Below, piece by piece: positions 31,952-41,387 of a stretch of 41,387 bases of DNA (positions are counted from its first letter, which is position 1; each line of letters starts with the position of its first letter). The notes below the pieces were generated by a model. It did not search any database and was not told the origin of the DNA. It saw nothing but the letters and a program-made list of their open reading frames with translations. The translations under genes and the position numbers were made by a program. Source of the stretch: Gnetum montanum. Lineage: Eukaryota; Streptophyta; Gnetopsida; Gnetales; Gnetaceae. The DNA is taken from contig MNCI01004927.1 in NCBI GenBank assembly GCA_015680685.1, positions 1,210,801 to 1,252,187 of the forward strand, in the 5' to 3' direction.

Positions 31952-33745
31952 TCACGGTGGGAGAGCTACCATACATCATTGAAGGGTAAAGGGCCCCATA
32001 ATGCTTCACCCATCATAAGCGAAATTAAGGGTGGTGAACCTATTTCAATAGGTTCCCCACAAAATGATGTTGCCCCTGCTAACAATGGTGAGGAGGTGGG
32101 GTATCAGAACCTACACTCCACGATTCATAACCATGGTTATGATCCCCATGAGCACCAAGTGTTTAATGAGGGAACACACACAAATGATAAGGGCAGGTAG
32201 TCTGATCATCATCACGATCAGGGCCGTAGTCATTGAAGAGAAGGGAGGAAACATTGTCATGGCGATGGTTCCCCTTCTTCTTCACTTTCATTGCATCATT
32301 CACCCTCTCCTTCCAGATCAGGATGCAGTCACAAAGAGCTTAATCGTGAGGATAAGGGTAAGCAAGATGATAGACCTCGACGAGAGATTCGAGAGCAAGG
32401 ACAAGGGCATTCGAGAGAATCAAGGCATGGTAGAAGGGAAAGTAGGGAACCACGTAAGCATCACAGACACCATGAAAGAAATGACAACAATGAACCCCTA
32501 CTTGCCACCTAAAGTATGTTAGATATTACGAAGGCTATTAAAATACCTACAAGGCACTAGAAAGATAGCCAGATCAAGAGACTAGACACGAATAATATCC
32601 TTGATTTGAGGGGGGATACAATGCTGATCCGCAAAACCACTTACAGGCATTTCACGATGCTTGTGCCTTGAAAAATATCGAAAACGAGTGGCAAAAGTTA
32701 AAGTTGTTTCCAAGGACACTCATAAAAGAAGCATAAAGTTTGTACTAGTCCTTAGAACCAGAATTTATTAGATGGTGGAGTACAATGCTAGAATTGTTTA
32801 ACGATANAGAATTTATTAGATGGTGGAGTACAATGCTAGAATTGTTTAACGATAAATATCAAGCGTACTCCAGAGTGTCCAACCTGCATAAGCAGATCCA
32901 AGGATGGAAGTAGGGTAATCATGAACCCTTGGATGCTGCCATGGGCCGATATTATGCATTGTTACATCTTTGCCTGGGCCATGGTTAAGCTCAAGGTGAT
33001 CAACTACGCCATCTCATAGACGGGCTAAGACATGAAACCAGGAGAACCCTTGGAACATATGCCCAAGGGAGATTATCAGAACTTAGGTCCCATGAGGTGC
33101 ATAGATTGTTGGAACAAGTAGCTAAGGAAGAAGGAGAGGTATGGAAAAGAGAAAGCGTGGAAGAGTATAACCGCGATCCTTCCCTCTGAAAGAGGGGAGT
33201 AAGATTATGTGAGGAAGAGGATGAGTCACCACTCGAGGAGTTGGTGAATAGAAAAACCTTGCCGCTTCAAAAGTTAGCAACTGAAGTGTTGGCTAAGGTA
33301 GATCAAATGTGGGACTCCTTAGACAGTAGGTTCGAAACGGTTCTCAAAATTGTAGAGGAGTCTAAGGAGTGAAGTAGTGACCATGATAAGAAAAAGAGGA
33401 GAGATTCATACCATGCACGTAACAAGGGTAAGGGAAAAATGACTATCATCGATGAGGTTGTGGATTTCAATACGGACAATGACGGTGGATGTGAAATATG
33501 CTAGTATGACCATCCTAAGGGATGTTGCCCAATAATCTCACATCTACAAGAGTTTGGGGTGTATGCACTCAACCCAAGACTTAACAAATGGCAAGCACCC
33601 CGAAGGTTACCTTATCCCCAAGGTAATCAAAGGCAGTTCCACCAACCCTTAAAGTATTATCCAAGTGGAACTCCACTACAACCTATCGAGCAACACTAGC
33701 AGTGGCAATACCCACAGTCATGAGGGATGTCACTGCCTAGACAAC
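31952..33745 (+). pseudogene. Element B gag
   Basis: The N-terminal part (to about 32515) is His/Arg/Ser-rich with HHH and RRE/RES clusters, suggesting RNA binding. The capsid-like core (32755-33115) matches element A's gag (I-Q-G-W-K, N-H-E-P-L-D-A-A-M, H-L-I-D-G-L-R). An acidic, Lys-rich linker follows. The C-terminal Cys/His cluster at 33489-33543 has the spacing C-x2-C-x7-C-C-x4-H, as in A, with a stop between the second and third Cys. Stops and frame changes are present, one being an assembly duplication at 32760-32854. No reliable start codon was assigned. Confidence 0.75.
32760..32854. other. Contig-join artefact: 47-base duplication around single N
   Basis: Bases 32760-32806 are repeated exactly at 32808-32854 with one N between. 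Element A's gag has this segment once. This is best read as two contig ends whose overlap was not merged; it breaks the gag frame artificially. Confidence 0.85.
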
Positions 33746-34229
33746 AATACCCTTATCGGCAACCAAATCCGTATGGCTATTACGTGTAATAGCCGATTTC
33801 TCCAAATGACTCTGTTAGTCACATGACCCCACAACGTCACTAGCAAGTTTGGGAGTACTTTAGGACTCCCTCTTTTGGAAGAGACACTTCACATGCATAC
33901 CATCCTCTGAATCCATCTGCATCTCTTACGCCAATAGTTCCACTACCACCTGCTCCAACGATTCAAGGGGAACTCCCCACTCAACCATAACAATGTAATG
34001 TTATGAGAGCTATAAACCTTTAACCCACTGCTAGTTCTAATAACCATACAAAGAGAAGACTCTTCTTTAGAACCAACAGTCCAAACAAGCTCTCACAACC
34101 ACAAGCGGTTGAGTCTATGACCACTCCTCCATCAAGAAAGGCTTCGGAGCTCCCTTCAAACCAACAACAGAGCTCAACGCACACGGTTATGTTAACACAT
34201 ACCGTCACTGATTAGATAAAGGTAGGCCA

Positions 34230-34745
34230 CCTTCCCAGGAAACTCTTTGACCCCGGAAGTTCCTTAATCTACCTCCAAGTCATTGGGAATGAACCACATA
34301 AGGCTCTTCTTGACTCAGGTTCGAAGTCAACTTAATATTATAAGAAATGTATAAAGCCTGGAACCTGCCTTCACTCAAGAAGAGTAATATTCAATTAGAG
34401 ATGGTTGACCAGTCCATCACTATCCCCTTGGGACTTGTGGAGGACGTTGTTACTACTTGTGTGATTGGTCATACCCAGCTGATTTCCTAGTGATCAAAGT
34501 CAACAATAACAAAGGGGACTTCCCAATTATAATGGGGAGGGCATGGCTAAGTACCATAAACTCATGCCCAGGAATCCGCAATCTTTCCCTGGAAATATCT
34601 AAGGAAAAATCTTATGGAAAGATTCAGGAGAAGAAAGTTCCATGCATCACATACAGTGATACAAAGGATGATGACATACAGGTGTGCTCAGCATTTCCTA
34701 TATGCAACCGGTGTGCCCAGGAAACTCAAATACAAAGGTGCTTAT
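34230..34745 (+). pseudogene. Element B retropepsin-like protease
   Basis: N-E-P-H-K-A-L-L-D-S-G-S with the active-site D-S-G at 34312-34320, then in a shifted frame P-A-D-F-L-V-I and F-P-I-I-M-G-R-A-W-L-S near 34477-34555, colinear with element A. Several stops and at least one frameshift separate them. The reading continues to a C-x2-C-A-Q segment at ~34710-34730. RT does not follow. Confidence 0.75.
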
Positions 34746-36535
34746 AGGTAGCAACCACACAACAAGAAAACACCCAGTGGTTGATAGCTAATAAGGAGAG
34801 TGACTCACCAACATGAATGGAACTAACTGGGGGAACAACAAGCAACGACAAAGAAAGCATAGATACATTGGAGTATGAGCGTCGCCAACTTCCAACCCTT
34901 AACTTGAAAACATCAATTAGGAGAAGTTGGACACTTCTAAAAAATTCAAACAAATGCTCATTATATCAGATCTCTCCCTTCCAATTCAGTCATGGAGGAG
35001 ATGGGCCACCTATGCTAATCAATTGAAGCCCTTAATTCTTTTAAGTTTTTGTTTTACACATTTCTTTTTGCACATTTTTGTTTTACAGTTTCTTTAACTT
35101 TTCTTATTTTTTATTTTACAACATCGTTCATACTTTTTCTTTTATTTGTGTGTATGTATGTATTTATTCATTTTGTCAAGTTTGTCACCTAATAAGTGCT
35201 CTTGATGATGGTATGAATTGTATTCTCTTGGTTGTTAATGTTTGGTTTTTACCTTTAAGTTACAATGCGAATACTAAGGTATGGCTCTTTTGATATAGCA
35301 GGCAATGAGTTCACATCATCCATACATCCATAAGTCTCTATGGTCTCTCCTGGCTTGGAACTGTACAGTCCCTTTCTCCAACTTAATAAAAGTCATCTAC
35401 AAATCAGTGACTAGGCATTTCTCAAACTAAGGAAGGACTCAAGTATTGAAAAGGGTGTGGCTTCAAGGGAACTTGATGCATTTGTGTTGGCCATTCTCTT
35501 GGGTTCTTGGATGTTTTCCTCTTGAGTTTTCTTACTGTTTCGACATTACCCAATTATCGGGAAGCAGAGTGTATAAAAATAAAAATAATAATTCTTTGCA
35601 TGTTGTGGTTCTCACGAAAAAAAAAGAGAAGTGGGAATTCAAAGCACACCCCTTAGACGAAATAATCATCTAGGCTACAAGCACTAGTTATGGAACTAAA
35701 AACATGTTCCCTCTAATTAAGGCCCTTCCTCGCTTCCTACTTTTTCCTCCCTTGTTTCGTCAGAATGGTGGTGGCTCTTTGAGGGATGCATTCTTGTTAC
35801 TTCATGTGGATGGATTGGCCAAATGCATTAATGAAAAGTCGCTGGATGTGGTTTGTTTGAGGTTGAACTTGGAATGGGATCTACTAAGTCACATTAATCA
35901 TTAAATACACAAGGGGTTGTACACCACCTTATTCTTGAGACTTCATTCCATTCTATTCTTTCCATCATTCTTTCTCCATTTTTCATCTCATTGCCAATTG
36001 TATCATTAGTGTATATTTTGGTTCACGCATTGTTTTCTTTGTGGTAAATTCTTCTGGTTAAGACTTTAACTCTTGTTCCAAATGACATTCCCAGAGCCTA
36101 CGAACTCTTTGAATGTGGGTTTGTCAAGGCATTAAGGGCATGAGCCTACTTTGGGAAGGACCCATTAGCATTCCTATTTGGTGCACCAGTTAAATTCTTT
36201 CCCTTAACATTTTTGCAATCAACTCTATTTTTTTCATTTCCATCTTCACATCCATTTCATCGACTTTACAGTTGTCTATTTTTCTCCATCTTCCTTATTT
36301 CTTTTCTTTTTCCATTCTATCACTACCGGAGGTTCGCTCTTAGTAATGGGGGTCTTGACCTAATTTTTTCGATTTTCTCCTAGCCCCTACACCTTCGGTA
36401 GTCACCAATCTTGTATCTCCAGAATCTGGAATCAACCATACCACAACTCATCCAACGGATCTTTCACCGAAGCAAGGTATCAACTACATTGTGATTCATT
36501 TACCCTTGCTAATATAAGACTGTGCTATGTGTGCA
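34746..36535 (+). other. Element B spacer after pol deletion
   Basis: Past 34745 the sequence lacks RT, RNase H or integrase signatures in any frame. From about 35040 it aligns with element A's post-integrase spacer: a T-rich tract, CAACATCGTTCATAC, and CAAAGCACACCCCTTAGAC at ~35639. The deletion therefore removed roughly 3 kb relative to A. No promoter-like dyad module like A's 16011-16115 was seen. Confidence 0.65.
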
Positions 36536-36557
36536 GATGGCAATCAGACAACAACGG
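36536..36557 (+). pseudogene. Element B env-like ORF start, interrupted after 7 codons
   Basis: ATG at 36536 is preceded by TATGTGTGCAG, matching the acceptor-like TTGATTGCAG before element A's third ORF. The first codons correspond to A's (ATGGC start, basic residues). The solo LTR inserts right after codon 7. The following ~330 bases to the polypurine tract are far shorter than A's 2.5-kb ORF, so most of it is gone. Confidence 0.6.
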
Positions 36558-36831
36558 TGATGAGTGGCGAGGTACCCCTACACTCAACCATACAAAACGA
36601 GCNAAGCTGCTCGAATAAAGAACTGTTCACTTGGGGGACTCCTACTATGGGCACATGGAAAATATTCTATCTCTGGGGTGATCAATCTGCCAGAGCTTCG
36701 CTACTTCTAGCCTAGGATGGGAAATGAGGGGAGTGCCGCCTCTTATTTATAGATTTGGCAGCAGACCATGATATCACAAACCACGATATCGCGTACGCGA
36801 TATCGTGACTTGTGCATATCGCGTCTCATCA
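36558..36831 (-). mobile_element. Reverse-oriented solo gypsy LTR with perfect target duplication
   Basis: Left end TGATGAGTGG, right end GTCTCATCA, flanked by AACGG at 36553-36557 and at 36832-36836. It contains a perfect 26-base palindrome at 36782-36807 centred on GTAC, and a TATA-like TTATTTATA (reading TATAAATA on the minus strand). A single N at 36603 replaces about 500 bases of LTR middle, so the interior is unresolved; a collapsed full element cannot be excluded. Confidence 0.8.
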
Positions 36832-37186
36832 AACGGATTGGATCTAGAGGAAACACTTGGAATGGATCGGTGCTAAAGCAATTATGCAAGGAACAAGATT
36901 GATGGTGCACTTACGGATAGACAACAAAAGGCACAATCTTGGTGTTGGCAGCAGAAGACTTCTTCTCTCTTCTCTCTTCTCTCTCAGCTACCAAATAAGG
37001 CCTGATGTCAAATGTATAAAGTGTTCACTCTTGTTGTCGTGAACACTAGTTTTGTCATGTTTTGTAATGATGATCTGTTCACATGTCATCCCATTCACCA
37101 TTAGTTCCATTCAAGTCAATAATCCCATACCTTCCCAATATTTTGTAAGGAACTCGAGGACAAGTTTTTATTCAATCATGGGGGTA
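36832..37186 (+). other. Element B 3' remnant and polypurine tract
   Basis: It holds a TTCTCTCTTC-type pyrimidine run near 36960-36990, no lasting ORF, the GGAACTCGAGGACAAG segment shared with A, and the polypurine tract ATGGGGGTA ending at 37186, directly against the 3' LTR. Confidence 0.7.
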
Positions 37187-37903
37187 TGATGGAACACGAT
37201 ATCGCATAGGCCACGATATCACGTATGTAATATCGCGTCTTTCCCTATGATATCGCATACGAGATATCGCAGCACACTGCTAGTTCTATAAATAAGAGGT
37301 AACTCTCCCTTGTTTCTCCATCTAGATTTAGACCTTAACCAATCTCTTGCCATTTTTCCATTCCAGAGTTAGAATAATTTCCATGTGCCCGTAGTAGGAG
37401 TCCCAAAGTGAACGAATCTTTATTCGAGCAGTTATGTACTTGAGCACACAATTTTGTACGATAATAAAGATGAACTTTTGGATGAACCTTGCAGCATATT
37501 GACTAAGCTAAATAGGACTTTAATTATTGTTAATAATTTAATGCTTTCTTAAGGACTTAATCTCTCTCAACCCTCAACTCTCATAGTTAACTGCATTCAG
37601 TACGACCGCTTCAAGCACGTGCGTTACGCTTGGTAATCCCAGTAATAAATAGCGTTTGGTAATCCCAACAACGTTGCATTGGTTCAGGGTGTGAAACGAC
37701 AAGTGGGAACAGATACTAATGCTAGGACGATTAAGGCTTAGTTAGTTAAAGTTAGTTACTTAGTAAGCTTGGGAGGACAACAATTGATTAACCTTAGGTG
37801 TTCCATAAGGCGTGTAGGCACTTAGTCTGTGGAGTTTGAACGGATCGCGTGTGTAATGCTCGTATTCGTATGGTTAAGTGTAGGGGTACCTCGCCACTCA
37901 TCA
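37187..37903 (+). mobile_element. Element B 3' LTR (717 bp)
   Basis: TGATGGAACA...CGCCACTCATCA. Against the 5' LTR, by eye, roughly one base in twelve differs across the alignable middle. It has an extra ~33 bases in the GATATC-palindrome region and a ~100-base deletion near 37760. TATAAATA lies at about 37287-37294. Confidence 0.9.
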
Positions 37904-38200
37904 GTAATGAAATACTTTTAATCATACACATCCATATCTGGACTACAAATATCTATACATATGATCTCTAATATGTTTGAACTCCTCTTGGCACCTTTCT
38001 TTGACATATTGGTTTCCTTTCCCTTTATGTAGTCCACACAAGTGTCAAAGTCAGTAAAATCTAGGGTACTAAGTACTCCATCATTTACTAATCTATTTGT
38101 TCTCTTAATAGAGATAAGTCCTAATCTACGATGCCATAACATAGAGGATTCTTCATTCATAACACATCTCTTAATACCAACACTATCATGAACATGCATA
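37904..38200 (-). pseudogene. Copia GAG-pre-integrase and start of integrase core
   Basis: The sense strand has L-W-H-R-R-L-G-L-I-S, K-R-S-S-N-I-L-E-I-I and D-I-C-S-P, the H-x-H-C-C zinc-binding region leading into the integrase core. The second His is Leu, and the last Cys of C-V-D-C is Tyr, so the finger is destroyed. A TAA lies shortly before the junction with element B. Confidence 0.85.
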
Positions 38201-38299
38201 GAAGTATAAGAAGTTTCATTTTGTAAACTAATTTTGAAAGACCATTTGTTAATGTACCATTTCTAATAAATTTAGATATATAATATAAACTAAATACAG

Positions 38300-38580
38300 T
38301 GTCTGAAAAATCAAAGGAAAATCCCAATGATATAAGCCTTGAAACAAAAATTAAATTCCTCGAAAAGCTTGGAATATAAAATGTCTTTTCCAACTCTAAA
38401 AGAAAATCACTATTTAAAACTAATTTGCATGTTTCGATTGTCTCCACATGTGAGTGCATCTTGTTGCCTGAATAGATGTACAACTCACTTCCCACTAGCC
38501 TCTTTAGGTTTTGCTTCCCTTGCAAGGAATTAATAACATGGATTGTAGAATTGGAGTCAATTCACCATGTGTTATGGCCA
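38300..38580 (-). pseudogene. Copia aspartic protease
   Basis: The active-site segment reads I-D-S-N-S-T-I-H-V near 38540-38565 (D-S-G altered to D-S-N), with TGA just before it. Downstream, L-E-K-T-F-Y-I-P-S-F-S-R-N-L and V-S-R-L are the conserved second half of the copia protease. Inactive. Confidence 0.8.
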
Positions 38581-39420
38581 ACATCACCATATTAGATTCA
38601 AAGCAAAGAAATGAGAATTGAGTGCCTTTCTTTTCAAGCCATTTTTGGTATTTAGGACAATGCTTTTTTATATGCCCTTTCTTTTTACAAAAAAAACTTG
38701 TAGATTCCTTCTTAATATTAGCTTGTGTAGGCAATTTTCCCTTCCACTATTTTTGGCTTGCCCCTTATTCTTTCCTTGTGTAGTCATATGTACACTTTCT
38801 CCCACTTCCATATCAAGTCTACCCTCTTCTTGTACACACATGATTATTAGTTCATTGATTTACCATTTTTGTCTATGTGTGTTATAAGAAATCTTAAAGG
38901 GCCCCGTATTGCTATTGGAGCGTGTTCAAGATGTAGTGCACAAGGAAATGCCTTGACATCTCAACCTCAACTATTTTCAGTTGAGCTGCTATATCCCTCA
39001 TTTGCATGATGTGCTCACGAATGCCATAGACTCTTGTACACTTCATGGATGAAATTTTCATTATTAAGGTGCTAGCCAAAGCCTTGTCTAATGACTCAAA
39101 TTATTCATCAATTGCCTTCATCAAGGATCACACATTATCATATTGTTCCAATGAACCTTACATACCAGCCGAGATCTTGGTCTTTATGAACATGACACAG
39201 AGACAATTAGATCGCTCCCATTTTTCATAAAAACCAACATCATCTAGTTGGTTGGTTCCCGTAACGACAGGTGATTCATCCTTACGAATAGCATAGTCAA
39301 TGTCCATCTAGCCTAAATGAAGGAGAATCCTCTCCTTCCACACCTTATAATTATCGCCTTGTAATTCAGGAATGTCGCATTTAACATCAGAGTAAATCAT
39401 AGGTTGTATAACTTCATAAA
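38581..39420 (-). pseudogene. Copia gag
   Basis: Starting near 39420, the sense strand reads G-D-N-Y-K-V-W-K-E-R-I-L-L-H-L-G (39360-39310), the N-terminal signature of plant copia Gag (UBN2/DUF4219 type), then M-D-I-D-Y-A-I-R-K-D-E. The C-terminal zinc knuckle near 38660-38710 keeps C-x4-H-x4-C, but its first Cys is Ser. Many single stops (for example TGG to TAG after H-L-G) are present. Confidence 0.8.
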
Positions 39421-40674
39421 TTAAACCATGCTTATGTTACTAAATTTGAGGTTAAAATACTATATGACATGTTTACCAATGTAAATCATGCAAAAATATG
39501 AATCAAATGACATACAATTGCCTATGGGCTGAATTTTAATTCAAACAAATTCATATATCCTTATGATGAAACTATTAAATTATATCCTTTTTCTTAATCC
39601 CTATGGGCAAATTAAGAAAAATAATTCAATACATCATCTTGATTAATCATATTAAATACAACAAAAATTCCTATGGGATAAAATCTATTATATTACATAT
39701 AATTAATCACAATTAAATGTTTAATTACCTTATGTGATCAAAAGCTCTTAATATATAAATTTGGACAATTAAAGATGTTGTGGATACTCTCTAATTATGC
39801 AAAATTATATAGATCACTAACCATAATTTTTATGTAGAAAAACTATGTGTATATCAATATGTCACTTTATAGATATATACAAAAAATATGCATAAAATTA
39901 ATTGTTTCTAAAACAAATTACCAAATTCTAACATTTCTTTAAAAAATATGGCAATAAACATTAGTTATTTTAAAAATATTAATAATAAGCAACTTTATTC
40001 TCATACCTGAACACATATGTGGCTATCAATATAAAGGTTATGCAATGGAGCTATTTTGTCAGAAAATACAGACAATAATGCAAGAGCTATACTGGGAATA
40101 TTAGCTATAGAGAGCCCATTTAGGGAACATAGAGGCTACTCCACACGTGTCTTAGCCCATTTAGGGAATGTAGAGAGCCCATTTAGGGAACCTAGGAAGC
40201 CCATTTAGGGAACATAAAAGCATGGGGTCCATCCTTGAAGATGGGGCACTTTCTGCCACATGGCTTGGGGACCTTTCTCAACATATCTTCCAAAGATAGA
40301 GGCTGAAGCACCTCATTGCCCACTTCCTCTTGTTTAGATTCTCCTTCCCATAAATTTTTCCAATAGTGTTTTCAAAGTGAAGATAAAAGTAAAGGAGATA
40401 AAAACACCCAACTATCCAAAATATTATAAACTCCAAGCCAGGAACCACTCCATAAGTCATGTATCTATTTTAAAACATTTATTAATTTTGTCGCATATGG
40501 CAAATTCAAAATCAAGCACAATACATAATTCCACAATAAACATTTTTTAGTGAATAATCAAATTAACTCAAATTCACCTCAGATTAACACCATTAATAGA
40601 TGAAAAATTCACCTTAGTGTGACACCATTATAAGAGTAGCAAAACAAATACGATTTAAGATAGACATCAAACTT
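39421..40674 (-). other. Copia leader (5' untranslated region)
   Basis: About 1.25 kb of AT-rich sequence between primer site and gag with no convincing coding frame. It includes the four-copy repeat at 40113-40212. An unusually long leader for a copia element; an additional insertion in it cannot be excluded. Confidence 0.6.
40113..40212 (-). repeat. Four copies of TTCCCTAAATGGGCT in the copia leader
   Basis: Perfect 15-mers at 40113-40127, 40154-40168, 40176-40190 and 40198-40212; the last two intervals are 22 bases. On the element's sense strand each unit joins CCCTAAA (plant telomere-type heptamer, telo-box-like) to TGGGCT (site II, TGGGCY). The two motifs are known as cooperating promoter elements of plant growth and replication genes. 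Confidence 0.8.
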
Positions 40675-40689
40675 AGCTTCGATACCAAA
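40675..40689 (-). other. Copia primer binding site (initiator tRNA-Met type)
   Basis: The minus strand reads TTTGGTATCGAAGCT directly inside the LTR end. The usual plant copia site is TGGTATCAGAGC, complementary to initiator tRNA-Met; GA/AG is swapped here. Confidence 0.8.
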
Positions 40690-40801
40690 TGTTGGAAAAA
40701 TAATTGTGCAGAAAACATTGGCCAAACAACATAATAACTGAATTGCATAAGAAATCAAAGATGCAGAAATAAATCGAAACTAACCTCCAACCATTGATGC
40801 T
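40690..40801 (-). mobile_element. Copia 5' LTR, truncated by LTR insertion
   Basis: TGTTGGAAAAATAATTGTGC... matches the first ~110 bases of 27844-28311. It breaks off at ATTGATGCT where the LTR at 40802 begins; the remainder should resume to the right of the window. Confidence 0.85.
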
Positions 40802-41387
40802 TGATGAGCGACGAGGCACCCCTACGCTCAACCATACGAATAGGAGCGTTTCACGCATGATCCGATCAAATTCCAAGGACTAAGTGCTTGTGCGCACTTG
40901 TGGAATAAGAATGGGTTGGTTGATCATTGTCTTCCCAAACTTACTTATATGTCACGATTGTATGGTTAAGTAAGCTTGAGGCATATGATTTTTATATATT
41001 TTATGTTTTTATTTCCTATGCTAATAGGGAAAGAGAGAGATAACTAAGTGACTAATTTAACTTAACTACTGATTAACTAGGCTTTAACTAATCCTAACAC
41101 CAATATCCGTTCTCACTTGCCATACACATCCTGAACCAATGCAACACTCCTGGGATTACCAAACGCTAGTCGTTACTGGGTTACTGAGTGTTACACGCAT
41201 GCTCGAAGTGATCGTACTAAGTGTATTTTAACAATTTGCTTAATTGATCAAAATGAATTGCTACGCTAATAATAGAAATGTAAAGTGCATAAAATAAAAT
41301 AAATGCATAAGAAAATAAAATAAAAGAAATGTGTAAGAAAAAAAATCTCAAGTGCTGCAAGGACGAATCAAAGAGCTTGTCTTTATT
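40802..41387 (-). mobile_element. Reverse-oriented gypsy LTR inserted in copia 5' LTR, continues past window
   Basis: It begins TGATGAGCGACGAGGCAC, the inverted shared terminus. It carries the paired GGATTACC/GGTTACT motifs near 41150-41190, and reaches CAAAGAGCTTGTCTTTATT, which matches element A's LTR near 24543-24558. No primer-site complement on its left, so it is a 3' LTR or solo LTR. The adjacent pentamer is ATGCT. Confidence 0.85.

Larger units (their letters stand above)
31143..37903 (+). mobile_element. Element B: pol-less Ty3/gypsy relative inserted in copia integrase
   Basis: 5' LTR 31143-31931, tRNA-Asp primer site 31933-31951, gag, protease, no RT/RNase H/integrase, a spacer matching element A's post-integrase spacer, the first codons of an env-like ORF, a solo LTR insertion, a 3' remnant, polypurine tract and 3' LTR 37187-37903. 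The flanking pentamers are AGAAT (31138-31142) and GTAAT (37904-37908), a decayed target duplication. Removing the element plus one copy keeps the copia integrase in phase. Element B needs enzymes in trans, so it is non-autonomous. Confidence 0.9.
27844..41387 (-). mobile_element. Ty1/copia retrotransposon, interrupted by element B and another LTR
   Basis: Read on the minus strand: 5' LTR from 40801 (truncated by an inserted LTR) to 40690, initiator-Met-type primer site, long leader with short repeats, gag, protease, GAG-pre-integrase and integrase, then the 6.8-kb insertion of element B, then the rest of integrase, RT with YVDD box, RNase H, polypurine tract and 3' LTR 28311-27844. Integrase before RT is the copia gene order. 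Many in-frame stops show the copy is dead. The right end lies beyond the window. Confidence 0.9.

Noticed and set aside
40113-40212. CRISPR-like or interstitial telomere array
   Set aside because: Only four short units with unequal spacing in a plant retroelement leader; the heptamer is not in tandem as in telomeric DNA.

Overview
This is nuclear DNA of a land plant, probably a seed plant; I cannot name the species. The signs are one spliced housekeeping gene with short GT-AG introns, an E2F site and a site II element in its promoter, and dense nested plant-type LTR retrotransposons. These include a Ty3/gypsy lineage primed by tRNA-Asp with an FMDDF reverse-transcriptase box, and a Ty1/copia element primed by initiator tRNA-Met.

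Layout. 1-426 is the 3' part of an LTR. 427-3060 has no gene but holds a tRNA-derived SINE-like repeat. 3220-7287 is the only intact gene: the B (regulatory) subunit of DNA polymerase alpha-primase (POLA2), 16 coding exons that join in frame to 659 residues. 8650-10170 is a decayed gypsy gag on the minus strand. 10674-10857 is an LTR end running into an 828-base gap (10858-11685).

From the gap to 24861 lies a nearly complete minus-strand gypsy element ('element A'). It has gag, protease, RT, RNase H, integrase, a 1.8-kb non-coding spacer, an internal U3-like promoter module, and a decayed ~2.5-kb env-like/coiled-coil ORF between integrase and the 3' LTR. 24862-27843 holds a degenerate ~220-bp tandem repeat, a very old LTR and a second SINE copy.

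From 27844 past the window end is a minus-strand copia element. Its integrase is split by a plus-strand gypsy relative ('element B', 31143-37903). Element B keeps gag and protease but has lost RT, RNase H and integrase, and it carries a reverse-oriented solo LTR (36558-36831) seven codons into its env-like ORF. A further LTR (40802-41387) interrupts the copia 5' LTR. The insertion order is therefore copia first, then B and the 40802 LTR, and the solo LTR after B.

All the retroelement reading frames carry stops or frameshifts. Many of the stops fit C-to-T decay of methylated DNA (CAG to TAG, TGG to TGA or TAG). The less ordinary items are the internal promoter-like module of element A, the dyad-symmetric U3 elements, fourfold CCCTAAA+TGGGCT repeats in the copia leader, the hairpin-bearing tandem repeat, and the SINE family. 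All alignments and identities were made by eye.
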